Positions 32,524 to 41,929 of a DNA stretch of 64,000 nucleotides are shown piece by piece. The stretch's first letter is position 1, and the number at the start of each line of letters is the position of its first letter. Where the stretch lies: positions 186,001 through 250,000 of the forward strand of contig JALOPZ010000001.1 in assembly GCA_025453605.1 (NCBI GenBank). Direction: 5' to 3'. A program made the position numbers and the translations under genes. The notes beneath the pieces are model-generated. The model did not search any database, was not told the origin of the DNA, and saw only the letters and a list, made by a program, of their open reading frames with translations. Source of the stretch: Candidatus Margulisiibacteriota bacterium (GTDB taxonomy: Bacteria; Margulisbacteria; WOR-1; O2-12-FULL-45-9; XYB2-FULL-48-7).

Positions 32524-35434
32524 TCGGGTCCCGTCCGCCGACCGCCAGATAAACGAACTTCTTGCTCAGCCAGTCTATCCTGATCTGACCGTCCCGCTCC
32601 TTGATGCTTTTCACCCCTCGCTTTAAGGCCTCAGCCTTGAGCTCGACGATCCGCAGTAAGGTTTCCAGCTGGGGAGGGAGCGGCCCGAATCGGTCAAGCA
32701 GCTCCTTTTTCAGGTCGCTCGCTCCGGCCGGCTCAATGATCAGGTTCAACCGCCGGTAGAGGGCGATCCGCTGACGGTCGTCGGTCACGTAGTCGGCCGG
32801 GATCGAAGCGGCGACCCTCAGGTCGATCTCCACCTCGCGCGGTGCGACGACTGTCTCCCCCTTCAGCTCTTTGACCGCCTCCTCCAGCAGCTCACAGTAG
32901 AGGTCAAAACCGACCTCATAAATATGGCCTGATTGAGCGGCTCCCAGCAGGTTCCCCGCCCCCCTTATTTCCAGGTCTCTCATCGCCAGCTTGTAACCGG
33001 AGCCGAGGGCGGTGAATTCCTGGATCGCCTTGAGCCGCTCGACCGCCTGATCGCTCATACTGCGGGCCGGGTGATAGAAGAGATAGGCGTAAGCCCGGAC
33101 CGCCGACCGGCCGACCCGGCCGCGGATCTGGTACAGCTGGGAGAGGCCGAGCCGGTCCGCCTGGTCGACCAGGATCGTGTTAACGTTGGTGATATCCAGG
33201 CCTGATTCAATGATCGAGGTGCAGACCAGGACATCGGTCTTTTTCTCCATAAAACCCTGCATCGTCTTTTCCAAGGTCTTTTCGTCCATCTGGCCGTGGC
33301 CAACGGCGATCCGCGCCTCCGGCACCAGTCTGGCCAGTTTGGCGGCCACGCCGGCGATCGACTCGACGTAATTGTGGAGAAAGTAAACCTGCCCGCCCCG
33401 GTCGATCTCGCGCCGGATCGCCTCGGCGATCACCGTTTCGTTGTACGGAAGAATGTGGGTCCGGATCGGTGAACGGTCGACCGGCGGAGTAGCGATCAGG
33501 CTGAACTCGCGGATGCCGGCCAGGGAAAAATAGAGGGTCCGGGGGATCGGCGTGGCGGTCAGCGTCAGGACGTCGACCGTCGTCCGCAGTTTTTTCATCT
33601 TTTCCTTATGGCTGACGCCGAACTTCTGCTCCTCGTCGACGATCAGCAAACCAAGGTCGCGGAACTTTATATCCTTGGAGAAGAGGCGGTGCGTCCCGAT
33701 CACCACGTCGACCCCGCCGGCCGCCAGCGCGCTAACTACGCTCTTCTGCTCGGCCGGCGAGCGGAAACGGGAGAGCATTTCGACCACATAGGGGAGATTG
33801 CGGAAGCGTTCCCGGAACGTATTGTAATGCTGTTCGGCGAGGATGGTGGTCGGAGCGAGGACGGCAACCTGCTTGCCAGCTGCGGCCGCCTTGGCCGCCG
33901 CCCGGACCGCCACCTCGGTCTTGCCGTAACCGACGTCGCCGCAGACGAGCCGGTCCATCGGCCGGGGCGATTCCATGTCCTGTTTGACCGCGGCGATCGC
34001 CTTGAGCTGGTCCGCCGTCTCTTCGTAGGGGAAAGTCGCCTCCAGCTCTTTTTGCCAGACATCGTCCGGCGGAAAAGCTTTTCCCTCCAGTTTCTGCCGG
34101 GCGGCGTAGATCTGCAGCAGCTCGCGGGTCATCTCTTTGACCGATTCCTTGACGTTCTTCCGGATCCTGAGCCACTCTTTACTCCCCAGCCGGCTTAACC
34201 GGGGGTGCGCTTCGCGCCCGCCGTTATATTTTTCGACCAGGCCGGCCATCGCCGGGGGCACATAGAGCTTGTCTTCGCCGGCATATTCGATCAGCAGATA
34301 CTCCTGTCTGATCTCATCGATCGCCAGCTGCTCCAGGCCGCGGAAAAGGCCGATCCCGTAGTTCTCGTGCACGACATAGTCGCCCGGCTTGAGGTCGGCC
34401 AGAAGAAAGTCGGCCACCCCCTCTTTCACCTTTGCCTTTACCGGCGGCCTGCCCAGCTCTTCGCCGAACAGTTCCCGGTCGGTCAGGACCAGCCGATCGT
34501 GAAAGACGAAACCGCCCCGCAATTCTCCGGCCACGACATAATGCTCCGGTAATTCCTCGCGGAGCCGCGGAGCGTGGCGGCTGACGACGAGCGCCGCCGC
34601 CGGCACCTGGGAGAGACGGTCGCGGTGATCGGGCGCGGCGGCAAAAAGCGGTGTTTCATCCGCCCCCAAAAAACTGGAAAGGATGATCGGCTGCCGGTCG
34701 TTAAATTGCGCGTGGTCAGGGAGTTCGGCCGGCTCATCCAAAATGATCAGGGTGCCGGCCGGAGCGATCTCCAGCAGAGAGTTTTTCCCGTTTTCCCGCG
34801 CCGGGAGGACGAGACAATCATTGATCAACCGGGTCGAGCGCTGCGAATACGGATCGAATTGCCGGAGGGAAGCGATCTGATCGGCGGCCAGCTCCAGCCT
34901 GACCGCGGCCGGCTGGTTAATGGGATAAAGATCGATGATCCCGCCCCGAACGCTGAACTCGCCCCGTTCCCCGACGATGTCAAAGCGCTTGTAGCCCAGG
35001 TTGATCAGTTTACCGATCAGGTTTTCGAGACCGACCGACCCGCCCAGGCGCAAGTCGAGGTTATCGGTCTCCCCGACCGTCTTCTGCCCGACCGCCTTGA
35101 GGGTGGTGATGACCAGTTGCGCTTCGTGCCGCGCCCAGCCGGCCACGACCCTGAGCCGTTCGCCGATCAGCTCTTTGCTGGGCAAAATCGTGTCGTCAGG
35201 GAGAGAATCAAGCGCGGGGAAGATAACGGGGTGACGGGCTGAGAAGAGAGCGCATTCCTGCGCCAGCCGTTCCGCTTTGATCCCGGAGGCGGTGATCACA
35301 ACCAGGTTTTTTTCTTTCTCCGCCAGCGCGGCAATGACCGCCGCCCGGGAGGCCCCCGGCAGACCGGTAAAAGCCCGTTGGGCCGGTAAGCTGATGGAGC
35401 GGGCGATCTCGGCGGTCAATTCGGCCAGGCGCAT
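32492..35434 (-). CDS. mfd: transcription-repair coupling factor Mfd
   Basis: Removes stalled RNA polymerase and recruits UvrA. Domains in order: UvrB-like N-terminal part, CarD-like RNA-polymerase-interacting domain (LKPGDYVVHENYGIGLFRGLEQL region), RecG-like helicase with LVCGDVGYGKTEVAVRA, LAPTTILAEQHY, LLIVDEEQKFGVSHK and TRVDxLTLTATPIPRTL-like DVLTLTATPIPRTLYFS, then the TRCF C-terminal domain. At 980 aa it is shorter than the 1150 of E. coli, as in many non-proteobacteria. It starts five bases after pth ends. Confidence 0.96.
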   Translation of the reverse strand: MRLAELTAEIARSISLPAQRAFTGLPGASRAAVIAALAEKEKNLVVITASGIKAERLAQECALFSARHPVIFPALDSLPDDTILPSKELIGERLRVVAGWARHEAQLVITTLKAVGQKTVGETDNLDLRLGGSVGLENLIGKLINLGYKRFDIVGERGEFSVRGGIIDLYPINQPAAVRLELAADQIASLRQFDPYSQRSTRLINDCLVLPARENGKNSLLEIAPAGTLIILDEPAELPDHAQFNDRQPIILSSFLGADETPLFAAAPDHRDRLSQVPAAALVVSRHAPRLREELPEHYVVAGELRGGFVFHDRLVLTDRELFGEELGRPPVKAKVKEGVADFLLADLKPGDYVVHENYGIGLFRGLEQLAIDEIRQEYLLIEYAGEDKLYVPPAMAGLVEKYNGGREAHPRLSRLGSKEWLRIRKNVKESVKEMTRELLQIYAARQKLEGKAFPPDDVWQKELEATFPYEETADQLKAIAAVKQDMESPRPMDRLVCGDVGYGKTEVAVRAAAKAAAAGKQVAVLAPTTILAEQHYNTFRERFRNLPYVVEMLSRFRSPAEQKSVVSALAAGGVDVVIGTHRLFSKDIKFRDLGLLIVDEEQKFGVSHKEKMKKLRTTVDVLTLTATPIPRTLYFSLAGIREFSLIATPPVDRSPIRTHILPYNETVIAEAIRREIDRGGQVYFLHNYVESIAGVAAKLARLVPEARIAVGHGQMDEKTLEKTMQGFMEKKTDVLVCTSIIESGLDITNVNTILVDQADRLGLSQLYQIRGRVGRSAVRAYAYLFYHPARSMSDQAVERLKAIQEFTALGSGYKLAMRDLEIRGAGNLLGAAQSGHIYEVGFDLYCELLEEAVKELKGETVVAPREVEIDLRVAASIPADYVTDDRQRIALYRRLNLIIEPAGASDLKKELLDRFGPLPPQLETLLRIVELKAEALKRGVKSIKERDGQIRIDWLSKKFVYLAVGGRDPIRLARLGIAG

Positions 35435-35438
35435 CCGG

Positions 35439-35999
35439 CTAACCGTTGAACTGGCTCATCGCCGCCGGCAGTCCCCGGGCGATGATCTGTTCGACCGCCT
35501 CGGCTGCCGTGACGGCCGCCTGCTGCAGCGCTGCGCGCTGGGCGGCGGGGACCGGTTGCAGAACGTAGTCGCTGACGTCGCCGGTCAGGCTGTCGCGGCC
35601 GATCCCGATCCGGACCCGGGCAAACTCGGTCGTCCCGAGGTGGGCAATGATCGATTCCATTCCGTGGTGGCCGCCGGCCGACCCTTTTTCCCTGATCCTG
35701 ATCTGGCCGACCTCCAGGTCAACGTCGTCATAAATTACGATCAGCCGGTCCGGAGCGATCTTGTGCCAGGCGCTCGCCGCCTGGACGGCCAAACCCGATT
35801 CGTTCATGAAGGTCTGTGGTTTAAGGATGATGAGCCCGGTTGCGCCCAGCTTTGCCTCTGCCAGCAGCGCCCGGTGTTTGGCCTTGAAGTTTTTGACGCC
35901 CAGCCGAACGGCCAGTTCATCGACCGCCCAGAAGCCGAGATTGTGGCGGGTCTTTGCGTACTCCGCTCCGGGATTACCAAGTCCGGCGACCAGGTACAT
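35439..35999 (-). CDS. pth: peptidyl-tRNA hydrolase
   Basis: Recycles tRNA from drop-off peptidyl-tRNA. MYLVAGLGNPGAEYAKTRHN (catalytic His in the TRHN element), KPQTFMNESG and RIREKGSAGGHHGMESII are all present; 186 aa. The open frame extends to 36164, but the family begins at ATG 35999. The pth-mfd neighbourhood is conserved in many bacteria. Confidence 0.96.
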   Translation of the reverse strand: MYLVAGLGNPGAEYAKTRHNLGFWAVDELAVRLGVKNFKAKHRALLAEAKLGATGLIILKPQTFMNESGLAVQAASAWHKIAPDRLIVIYDDVDLEVGQIRIREKGSAGGHHGMESIIAHLGTTEFARVRIGIGRDSLTGDVSDYVLQPVPAAQRAALQQAAVTAAEAVEQIIARGLPAAMSQFNG

Positions 36000-36001
36000 C
36001 G

Positions 36002-36862
36002 TTATCTCCCGTAACTGAAGTCGATGCCGAAACGAAAGTCCGAAGCAACGGTCTTGTTCGGGTCGGTCGGCTTGTCCCGTAAATAAGAAACGCTCAGCGC
36101 CTCGACGAACATTTTGAATTTTTTTAGGAGCGAATCCTCGCCGGTCTGGAAAGCGCTCCGCCACGGTTCAAAACGGAGCCCAAGCCCGTAATCGGCCGTG
36201 TTCAGCCAGTAATCGTTCTTGCTCGACATGGTCAGGTCGAGCTTAACATAGGCCTCGATCCCCTTCCCCAGGTGCCGGCCGAGTTTGGGCTGGCAATAAA
36301 AGAGGTAACCGTTAAAATCGGTCCAGCTGAAATTGGTCGAACGGTACGACAGATTGCTCCAGACCTCGCCCCAGAACTGACCGGGGTCGGGATTATCAAG
36401 GTTCCATTCGTGCCAGAGATCGAATCCATAGCGGGTGTCGGTCCGGCGGTTCGCTTCGCCGGAAACCTGGTCCTTAAAATACCTGGCCGACAGGGTTTCG
36501 GCATAGATCTTCAGATCGGGAAGCCAGGCGGTAGCCCAGCTGCCGGACTCAAAGCCGGCGAACGGTTTGAAGCGGATCCCCGGCCCGTAATAGACCGCAT
36601 TGTCCCAGTAATCTGGGGCTTGTGACGCGGTGCAGTAGTAAGCGCCGTAGAACTGGAGCGGGGATTCCAGCAGGTTGAACCCGAACTTCCCTTCAAAACG
36701 ACCGAGCAGCGAGGAGAAACCCCGCCGCTCGACGTTGGTATCGTAGTAGGCAAGGTTGTTCCAGAGCTCGGCGAACGGCGCCGCCTGCGCCCTGCCCGCC
36801 GGCAGGCACGGCGCGCCGCCGATCACGATCAGGGCAAAGGTCGCCAGGCAAACGCGCCGCAT
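36002..36862 (-). CDS. predicted outer-membrane beta-barrel protein, 286 aa
   Basis: After a signal peptide the protein is a series of amphipathic aromatic-rich strands (FAELWNNLAYYDTNV, GIRFKPFAGFESG, FWGEVWSNLSYRSTNF, YGLGLRFEPWRSAF) ending FRFGIDFSYGR, typical of an outer-membrane barrel. It may resemble the C-terminal barrel of phage-N4-receptor-type (NfrA) proteins, with low confidence. The signal peptide contains CLPAGR, coded by the palindrome at 36793-36808. It ends three bases before pth; the next gene upstream in the operon is a secreted sugar-binding-like protein. Confidence 0.7.
   Translation of the reverse strand: MRRVCLATFALIVIGGAPCLPAGRAQAAPFAELWNNLAYYDTNVERRGFSSLLGRFEGKFGFNLLESPLQFYGAYYCTASQAPDYWDNAVYYGPGIRFKPFAGFESGSWATAWLPDLKIYAETLSARYFKDQVSGEANRRTDTRYGFDLWHEWNLDNPDPGQFWGEVWSNLSYRSTNFSWTDFNGYLFYCQPKLGRHLGKGIEAYVKLDLTMSSKNDYWLNTADYGLGLRFEPWRSAFQTGEDSLLKKFKMFVEALSVSYLRDKPTDPNKTVASDFRFGIDFSYGR
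36793..36808. repeat. palindrome TGCCCGCCGGCAGGCA in a signal peptide
   Basis: Almost perfect 16-bp palindrome coding CLPAGR. Peptides such as CLPAGRQ are, from memory, frequent repeat translations in candidate-phylum genomes. Confidence 0.6.
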
Positions 36863-36865
36863 CGG

Positions 36866-37600
36866 CTACTCGGTGCTCAGCGCTACGTTGTCGACGTTGA
36901 AATTGATCCGGCCGTCGCTGGCGCTCCCCAGGCAGATGAACTGGACCTGAAGCAGACCGCCGGAGCCGTTCTGCGGCTGCGGGTTCCAGATATCGTCGCC
37001 GACCATCGGGTTCTCATCGGTAAAATCGGCCAGCGGGATGCTGACCCGCTTCCAGCCGCTCCAATCAACCTTCACTTCATAGCTGTACTTATCGTCTTTG
37101 GTCAGGGCGTAGTTCTTGGACGAATCCTGCTCCACCTGCCAGTTGCTGTTGTCGTCGTCGGCCAGCTCGACCTTAAGCGAACCGGAACCCGGCCCGTTCC
37201 CGTAAATATCGGCCTGGAAGAAACCGTAGCGGGAGAGGTCCACCCCTTCGCGGGCGATGTAAGTGCCGCAGCCGCCGCCGTACCAGTTCTTGGCGGAACC
37301 AGAGAGCAGTAATGAGTAATTGCCGACCAGCCCGGCGATCTTGCTGTCCCCGGCGGTCAATCCTTTGTTTGACGCCGCTTCGGCCCGGGCCAGTTCAAAT
37401 GTCCACCATTCCCGCGGGCCCTTGAGGCTGCCCGACTCAAAATCGTCGATCAGTAACACCTTTTCGGCCAGCGCCACCGGCGCCTCGCCCTTGGCCGCCT
37501 CCGGTTTGGCCGGAGCCGGCCCGCCGAACGCGCTCGCTGCCAGCGCCAAAACCATCACACTAACCACCAAACCGCCTAACCACCTGAACATTGTTTTCAT
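36866..37600 (-). CDS. secreted carbohydrate-binding-like protein, 244 aa
   Basis: Signal peptide (about 1-26, VMVLALAASAFG), a Pro/Ala/Glu linker, then a single beta-sandwich with VLLIDDFESGSLKGPREWW, SLLLSGSAKNWYGGGCGTYI, GFFQADIYGNGPGSGSLKVEL, WSGWKRVSIPLADFTD and a closing GRINFNVDNVAL. This layout is that of CBM11/CIA30-type jelly rolls. It probably binds a plant or microbial glycan outside the inner membrane and supports the GH26 enzyme encoded just upstream. Start ATG 37600. Confidence 0.75.
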   Translation of the reverse strand: MKTMFRWLGGLVVSVMVLALAASAFGGPAPAKPEAAKGEAPVALAEKVLLIDDFESGSLKGPREWWTFELARAEAASNKGLTAGDSKIAGLVGNYSLLLSGSAKNWYGGGCGTYIAREGVDLSRYGFFQADIYGNGPGSGSLKVELADDDNSNWQVEQDSSKNYALTKDDKYSYEVKVDWSGWKRVSIPLADFTDENPMVGDDIWNPQPQNGSGGLLQVQFICLGSASDGRINFNVDNVALSTE

Positions 37601-37613
37601 TTCTTATTCCCTC

Positions 37614-39245
37614 CTATTTAAATTCCAAGACACCCCAAACACTCGGGTCCTTATAGAAGTAGTAATCGCCGTTCCAGATGAACTGTTTTTCCCGTTCACC
37701 GGTCTGGTCCGCGTCATCCAACGCAACGTCAAAGCCGACCCGGGTCCCGCTCTGCGGCGCGAAACTCCCGAAGAACTCCCAAGGTATTTTGGCTTCGATC
37801 ACCTGCCCTAACGGTTTATCGACCTTTTTTACAGCAATTTCACTGCCCGCCGGGCTTCTTCGCCTTTGCCAGTTCCAAACGGTCGGCTTGTTGGTCCGGC
37901 CATCGCCGGTGCTCAGGCCGACCTGATAGTCGCCGCGCTCAAAGCTTTCACGCCGTTCATCCGCGCCCGGCGCCGTGCTGATCACGAACTCCAGTCCGTC
38001 GCCGTTCCACACGTCCTGCCGCTCCTTTTTATTGACCAGCGGCAAACGGTCGGTCACGGCCGCCGCCACGTACAGGTTCTTGTCATCCCACATCAGATAA
38101 ACGTCGCCGGAGAGATCGGCCTGCCCCCCCCACTGCACTCCCTCCTTGAAGAAAGCGGCATCCCGCAAAACCAGCGGCACCGCTTTTTTCCACTCGTCCA
38201 GCTTGCCGTCGATCTTGACCGGCCCGGCCGCCCTGGTCGCGAGCGCCGTTTTCTTGACCGTCCGCTCCGGCGGTACGGTAAAAGCGGTCAGCTCCGCCCC
38301 GGTCCCGGTGAAGAGCGGATCTTTCATGATCGACTTGAACGCCAGGAGCGCCCGCTCGGTCGAATTGATCCGCCAGTCGGTCTCCTTCTTGTGGTCAAAC
38401 CAGACGATCGCGTCGATATCGCGCATGCTCGTCCTAAGGTAAGCGGGGATCTCCTTGATCCAGGCCGCCTTGTCCCCGCCCTTCTCCGCTGCCGCGAACT
38501 CGGCGATCATGATCGGTTTTTTGGGCCAGAGTTGGCGGGCCTTACGGGCCTGATCGCGGAACATGTATTTTAACGCCTGCCAGTCGCTCCAGCTCTGGGT
38601 CTTGCCCCAGTTATAGCCGTCAAAACCGACCCAGTCGACATAATCGTTGCCGGGATAAGCTTTTTCCCATTCGTTCCAAAGCTCGTTGGGAAAAGAGTAG
38701 TTCATCGGCGCCCAGACCCATTTAACGTTGCCGACTTTTTCGTTCCGGAAAACATCGACGATGTGGCGGAAGGCCTTAACGTAGACACCGGGATCTTTTT
38801 CGTTATTAACTATCCCCCACGGGTAACCTTCGATGTTGAATTCGTGCGCCGGCCGGAGAAAGATCGGCTGGCCCCACTCCTTGATCGCCCGGGCCCAGCT
38901 GCGGATGTAGTTGTCCCATTTGCCGCTGGTAATGTCCTTGAGCTTGATCTTTTCCTTGTCACCCCAGTACCACGGCTCCCAGACGATATGCGGTACGGCG
39001 CCGTAATCGGTCACCGCCTGGGCATCCGCCCGGGGGAATTCCTGCGCCCAGTCCTGGTACCACATCACCATCGCCGGTTTCTTACCGGTCTGGGTTTCGA
39101 ACTGTTTGATGAAATTCATGTTCCGCGGCGCCCCTTCCCGGAAAACGCCGACGAAAACCGGCTTGGCCCAAACGCTGGTCGCCATTAGCAATAAGCTGAC
39201 CGCAACCATAATTTTAATTTTTGACTTTTGACTTTTAAATTCCAT
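37614..39245 (-). CDS. secreted GH26 glycosidase with C-terminal CBM9-like domain
   Basis: The first 310 residues after the signal peptide match GH26 (beta-mannanase and relatives): acid/base Glu in FLRPAHEFNIEGYPWG, nucleophile Glu in IMIAEFAAAEKGG, and WVGFDGYNWG. A linker leads to a family-9-type binding domain (PVKIDGKLDEWKKAVPL, VYLMWDDKNLYVAAAVTD, GDGLEFVIS, IPWEFFGSF). It hydrolyses a mannan or mixed beta-glucan outside the cell. ATG 39245 follows GGGAGGG; the n-region of the signal peptide, EFKSQKSKIKI, is coded by four 7-bp repeats. Confidence 0.88.
   Translation of the reverse strand: MEFKSQKSKIKIMVAVSLLLMATSVWAKPVFVGVFREGAPRNMNFIKQFETQTGKKPAMVMWYQDWAQEFPRADAQAVTDYGAVPHIVWEPWYWGDKEKIKLKDITSGKWDNYIRSWARAIKEWGQPIFLRPAHEFNIEGYPWGIVNNEKDPGVYVKAFRHIVDVFRNEKVGNVKWVWAPMNYSFPNELWNEWEKAYPGNDYVDWVGFDGYNWGKTQSWSDWQALKYMFRDQARKARQLWPKKPIMIAEFAAAEKGGDKAAWIKEIPAYLRTSMRDIDAIVWFDHKKETDWRINSTERALLAFKSIMKDPLFTGTGAELTAFTVPPERTVKKTALATRAAGPVKIDGKLDEWKKAVPLVLRDAAFFKEGVQWGGQADLSGDVYLMWDDKNLYVAAAVTDRLPLVNKKERQDVWNGDGLEFVISTAPGADERRESFERGDYQVGLSTGDGRTNKPTVWNWQRRRSPAGSEIAVKKVDKPLGQVIEAKIPWEFFGSFAPQSGTRVGFDVALDDADQTGEREKQFIWNGDYYFYKDPSVWGVLEFK
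39212..39239. repeat. heptanucleotide tract at 5' end of GH26 gene
   Basis: TTTTAAT, TTTTGAC, TTTTGAC, TTTTAAA: four 7-bp units, the same unit as in mazG. It codes the charged n-region of the signal peptide. Confidence 0.8.
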
Positions 39246-39255
39246 CAAGCCCTCC

Positions 39256-40131
39256 CTAGCCTTTCACCGCGCCGGCGGTCAGGCCCTTAACAATATGTTT
39301 TTGCAGCAGGAAGAATAGCACAACGACCGGGATAGTGGCAACGGTCGCCGCCGCCATCATCAGGTCAAAGCGGTTCTGGTAGTTACCGACAAAAAGCCGG
39401 ATCCCGACCGGGATCGTCATGGTGTCGCCGTTGGTCAGCACCCAGGCGAACATCAGCTCGTCCCAGGCCTGGAGGAAGAGATAGATACCGGTGGCAATGA
39501 TCCCGGGCCGGGCCAGCGGCAGAGCGATATACCAGAAGACCTGCAGCGCGGAACAGCCGTCGATCCGGGCCGCCTCTTCCAGTTCCTTGGGAATGGAGGC
39601 AAAAAAACCGCGCAGGATCCAGATCGAGAACGGGACAAAAAAGGCGGAATAGATCAGGATCAGTCCCGTATAAGTCCCCTTGATCGGGATCTCGGTTAAA
39701 ACGGTGAACTTGACGAACATGATATAGAGCGGGATCAGGTACATGATCGCCGGGATCATCTGCGTGGCGAGGATCGTGTTGGAAAACAGGTCGGAACCGG
39801 GGAACTTGAAGCGGGAGAGCGCGTACGAGGCCAGGGTCGACAGGATCATCGCCAGGAACATCGTGGCGCCGCAGATGATCAGCGAGTTTTTCAGGTAGAG
39901 GCCAAAGTTGACGTTCTTCCACATGTCAACGTAATTATCCCAGTGGACCTCGACCTGGCCGGCGACATTGCGGGAGAGGCCGACCCGGCCGATCGCGATG
40001 TCCGACGAGCTCTTGAGCGAAGAAAAAACCATCCAGCCGACCGGCAGGAGGGTCAACAGGAGAAAGAGAAGCATGAAACAGCTGATGATGACGTCGATGA
40101 TCCGTTTTTTGGCATAGTACGGTAAAGCCAT
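39256..40131 (-). CDS. sugar ABC transporter permease, MalG type
   Basis: Inner-membrane subunit of a carbohydrate uptake ABC transporter. Six predicted transmembrane helices and the EAA loop KELEEAARIDGCSALQVFWYIALPLARPGI that contacts the ATPase. 291 aa. It overlaps the companion permease by one codon base (ATGA). No solute-binding protein or ATPase gene lies in the window, so a shared MsmX-like ATPase elsewhere is likely. Confidence 0.94.
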   Translation of the reverse strand: MALPYYAKKRIIDVIISCFMLLFLLLTLLPVGWMVFSSLKSSSDIAIGRVGLSRNVAGQVEVHWDNYVDMWKNVNFGLYLKNSLIICGATMFLAMILSTLASYALSRFKFPGSDLFSNTILATQMIPAIMYLIPLYIMFVKFTVLTEIPIKGTYTGLILIYSAFFVPFSIWILRGFFASIPKELEEAARIDGCSALQVFWYIALPLARPGIIATGIYLFLQAWDELMFAWVLTNGDTMTIPVGIRLFVGNYQNRFDLMMAAATVATIPVVVLFFLLQKHIVKGLTAGAVKG

Positions 40132-41087
40132 CAGCTCATCTCCTCCGCCTGCTTAAAGTAGCGGAACCAGACATTGACGATCGCGATCATCACGCACAGG
40201 AGCAGGACCGAAGCGGCCGCCCCGGTCCCGAAATTCCAGAGCTGGAAGGAATTGCGGAAGATGTTGGTCATCATCAGGTCGCCCCACTCGCCCGGAAAAC
40301 CGGCGCCGAAGCCGAACATCATGATAACAATGTTGAACGAATAGGTGTTATAGATCAGGCCGAAGAGGATCAGGATGAACCAGACCGGGCGGAGCATCGG
40401 CCAGGTGATCATCCAGAACTTGGTCCACGGACCCGCCCCGTCAATGTCGGCCGCTTCGTAAAGCTCGTCGGGGATCGTCTGCAGGCCGGCCAGAAGCATC
40501 AGCATCGAGAGCGGCCAGTAGCGCCAGATCGTCGGAATAATGATCGCCCACATCGTGTTGCCGCCGGTCAGCCACGACGGCTTGAACGGCAAAAGATGGA
40601 GCCAGTCGACCAGCATAACGTTGACCAGCCCCCCCTCTTTGAGCCACATGATCCCCCAGAGCAGACCGGTCACGTAGGTCGGCACGATCCAGGGAAAAAG
40701 GAAAAGGGTCCGGACCAGCGAGCGGCCCCAGAACTTACGGTTGAGCATCAGCGCCACGACCATCCCCACCCCCAGCGTCCCGATGGTCACAACGACGGTA
40801 TAAATAACGGTGTTGCGGACCGCCTCAAAAAGCCCGATCCGGATCGGGCTGGTCGGATCGATCAGGACCTTATAATAATTATCGAACCAGACGAACGGGG
40901 CGAGCAGATAACTTTGCAGGGTGTTCTGGTTGAGATGGAGAAACGACATGTAGATCCCCTGGCAGATCGGGGAAACGTGGAGAAAAAGCATCGCTAGGGC
41001 AGTCGGCGCAATGAAATAATAAGCAATGCGGTCTTGCTTGATCCGCTGCCACAGTCCTTTTTTACTTTTGCGGTTTGGCTTTTTCAC
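40131..41087 (-). CDS. sugar ABC transporter permease, MalF type
   Basis: Partner of the MalG-type permease. Six predicted membrane helices, EAA loop ELYEAADIDGAGPWTKFWMITWPMLRPV. I choose GTG 41087 (VKKPNRKSKKG) instead of the TTG at 41108 since family homology begins there. With the two GH26 enzymes on either side, the imported sugar is probably a manno- or gluco-oligosaccharide, by context only. Confidence 0.93.
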   Translation of the reverse strand: MKKPNRKSKKGLWQRIKQDRIAYYFIAPTALAMLFLHVSPICQGIYMSFLHLNQNTLQSYLLAPFVWFDNYYKVLIDPTSPIRIGLFEAVRNTVIYTVVVTIGTLGVGMVVALMLNRKFWGRSLVRTLFLFPWIVPTYVTGLLWGIMWLKEGGLVNVMLVDWLHLLPFKPSWLTGGNTMWAIIIPTIWRYWPLSMLMLLAGLQTIPDELYEAADIDGAGPWTKFWMITWPMLRPVWFILILFGLIYNTYSFNIVIMMFGFGAGFPGEWGDLMMTNIFRNSFQLWNFGTGAAASVLLLCVMIAIVNVWFRYFKQAEEMS

Positions 41088-41122
41088 AACGAGAAATTCG
41101 CGCGGCAAAAACCAGATACAGT

Positions 41123-41929
41123 TTACATTTTACTGGAAAAGTAAGCGTTTTGCAAGGCGCTTTTAAGGGCCGCCTGTGACTCGGGCGAAGAATTGACCCG
41201 CCAGTCGCGCTCTTTATTGATATTGAACCAGCAAAATAGCTTGACCCGCGGGTAAACAGTTTGCAGCTTCGTAAAAGCGTCAGTGATCCAGGCCGCCTTA
41301 TCGCCACCCCTCTCGGCTGAAGCGAATTCGCCGATCATCAGCGGTTTGGCCGTCAGGGCGGTCAGGCGGTCGTAACCGGCGCGGAAGATCACGTCAAAGG
41401 TTTCCCATTTCCCCTCGCCCCAGTTGTAACCGTCAAGCCCGACCCAGTCGACCAGCGCGTCCCCGGGATAGTATTCTTCCAGGGCCGCCGCCGTTTTATC
41501 GTAATGGTTCGGACAAAAAACCAGCGCCACGTTATCGGCCCGCAATTCCCTTTTTACATTATATATATAGGACCAGCGCTTTTTGAAGCCGACCGGATCG
41601 CCGGCCCACGGATACCAATCGCCGTTCATTTCGTGGGCAAAACGGAGCAGAAGCGGCCGGCCAAAATCTTTCGCCGCCGTTAAAAAAGCCCGGACATAAT
41701 CGTCGCTTGCCTCGCGCCACGGCTCCCAGGTGATCAGCGGCACGCTGCCGTTTCCGGCCACTCTCTCCGCTTCGGTCCGCGGGAAAGGCTCCGGCCAGGG
41801 GACATACCAGAGGACAACGGCCAGCTGTTTGCCGATCCGGGTCTGGAAGTCGGTCAGGTTATCGAGACCGTTAACGTAGGCGCCGATAGCGCAGGCGGGC
41901 TCAGCGGAGGTGGACATTGCGGATCTCAA
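41123..41929 (-). CDS. GH26 glycosidase without signal peptide, 268 aa
   Basis: Single GH26 domain, closely similar to the catalytic part of the enzyme at 37.6 kb: LLLRFAHEMNGDWYPWAGDP (acid/base Glu), VDWVGLDGYNWGEGKWE and LMIGEFASAERGG (nucleophile Glu). There is no clear signal peptide, so it may act in the cytoplasm on imported oligosaccharides, or its export part lies in the upstream gene. Its ATG lies 29 bases inside that gene; a programmed or sequencing frameshift joining the two into one exported enzyme should be considered. Confidence 0.85.
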   Translation of the reverse strand: MRSAMSTSAEPACAIGAYVNGLDNLTDFQTRIGKQLAVVLWYVPWPEPFPRTEAERVAGNGSVPLITWEPWREASDDYVRAFLTAAKDFGRPLLLRFAHEMNGDWYPWAGDPVGFKKRWSYIYNVKRELRADNVALVFCPNHYDKTAAALEEYYPGDALVDWVGLDGYNWGEGKWETFDVIFRAGYDRLTALTAKPLMIGEFASAERGGDKAAWITDAFTKLQTVYPRVKLFCWFNINKERDWRVNSSPESQAALKSALQNAYFSSKM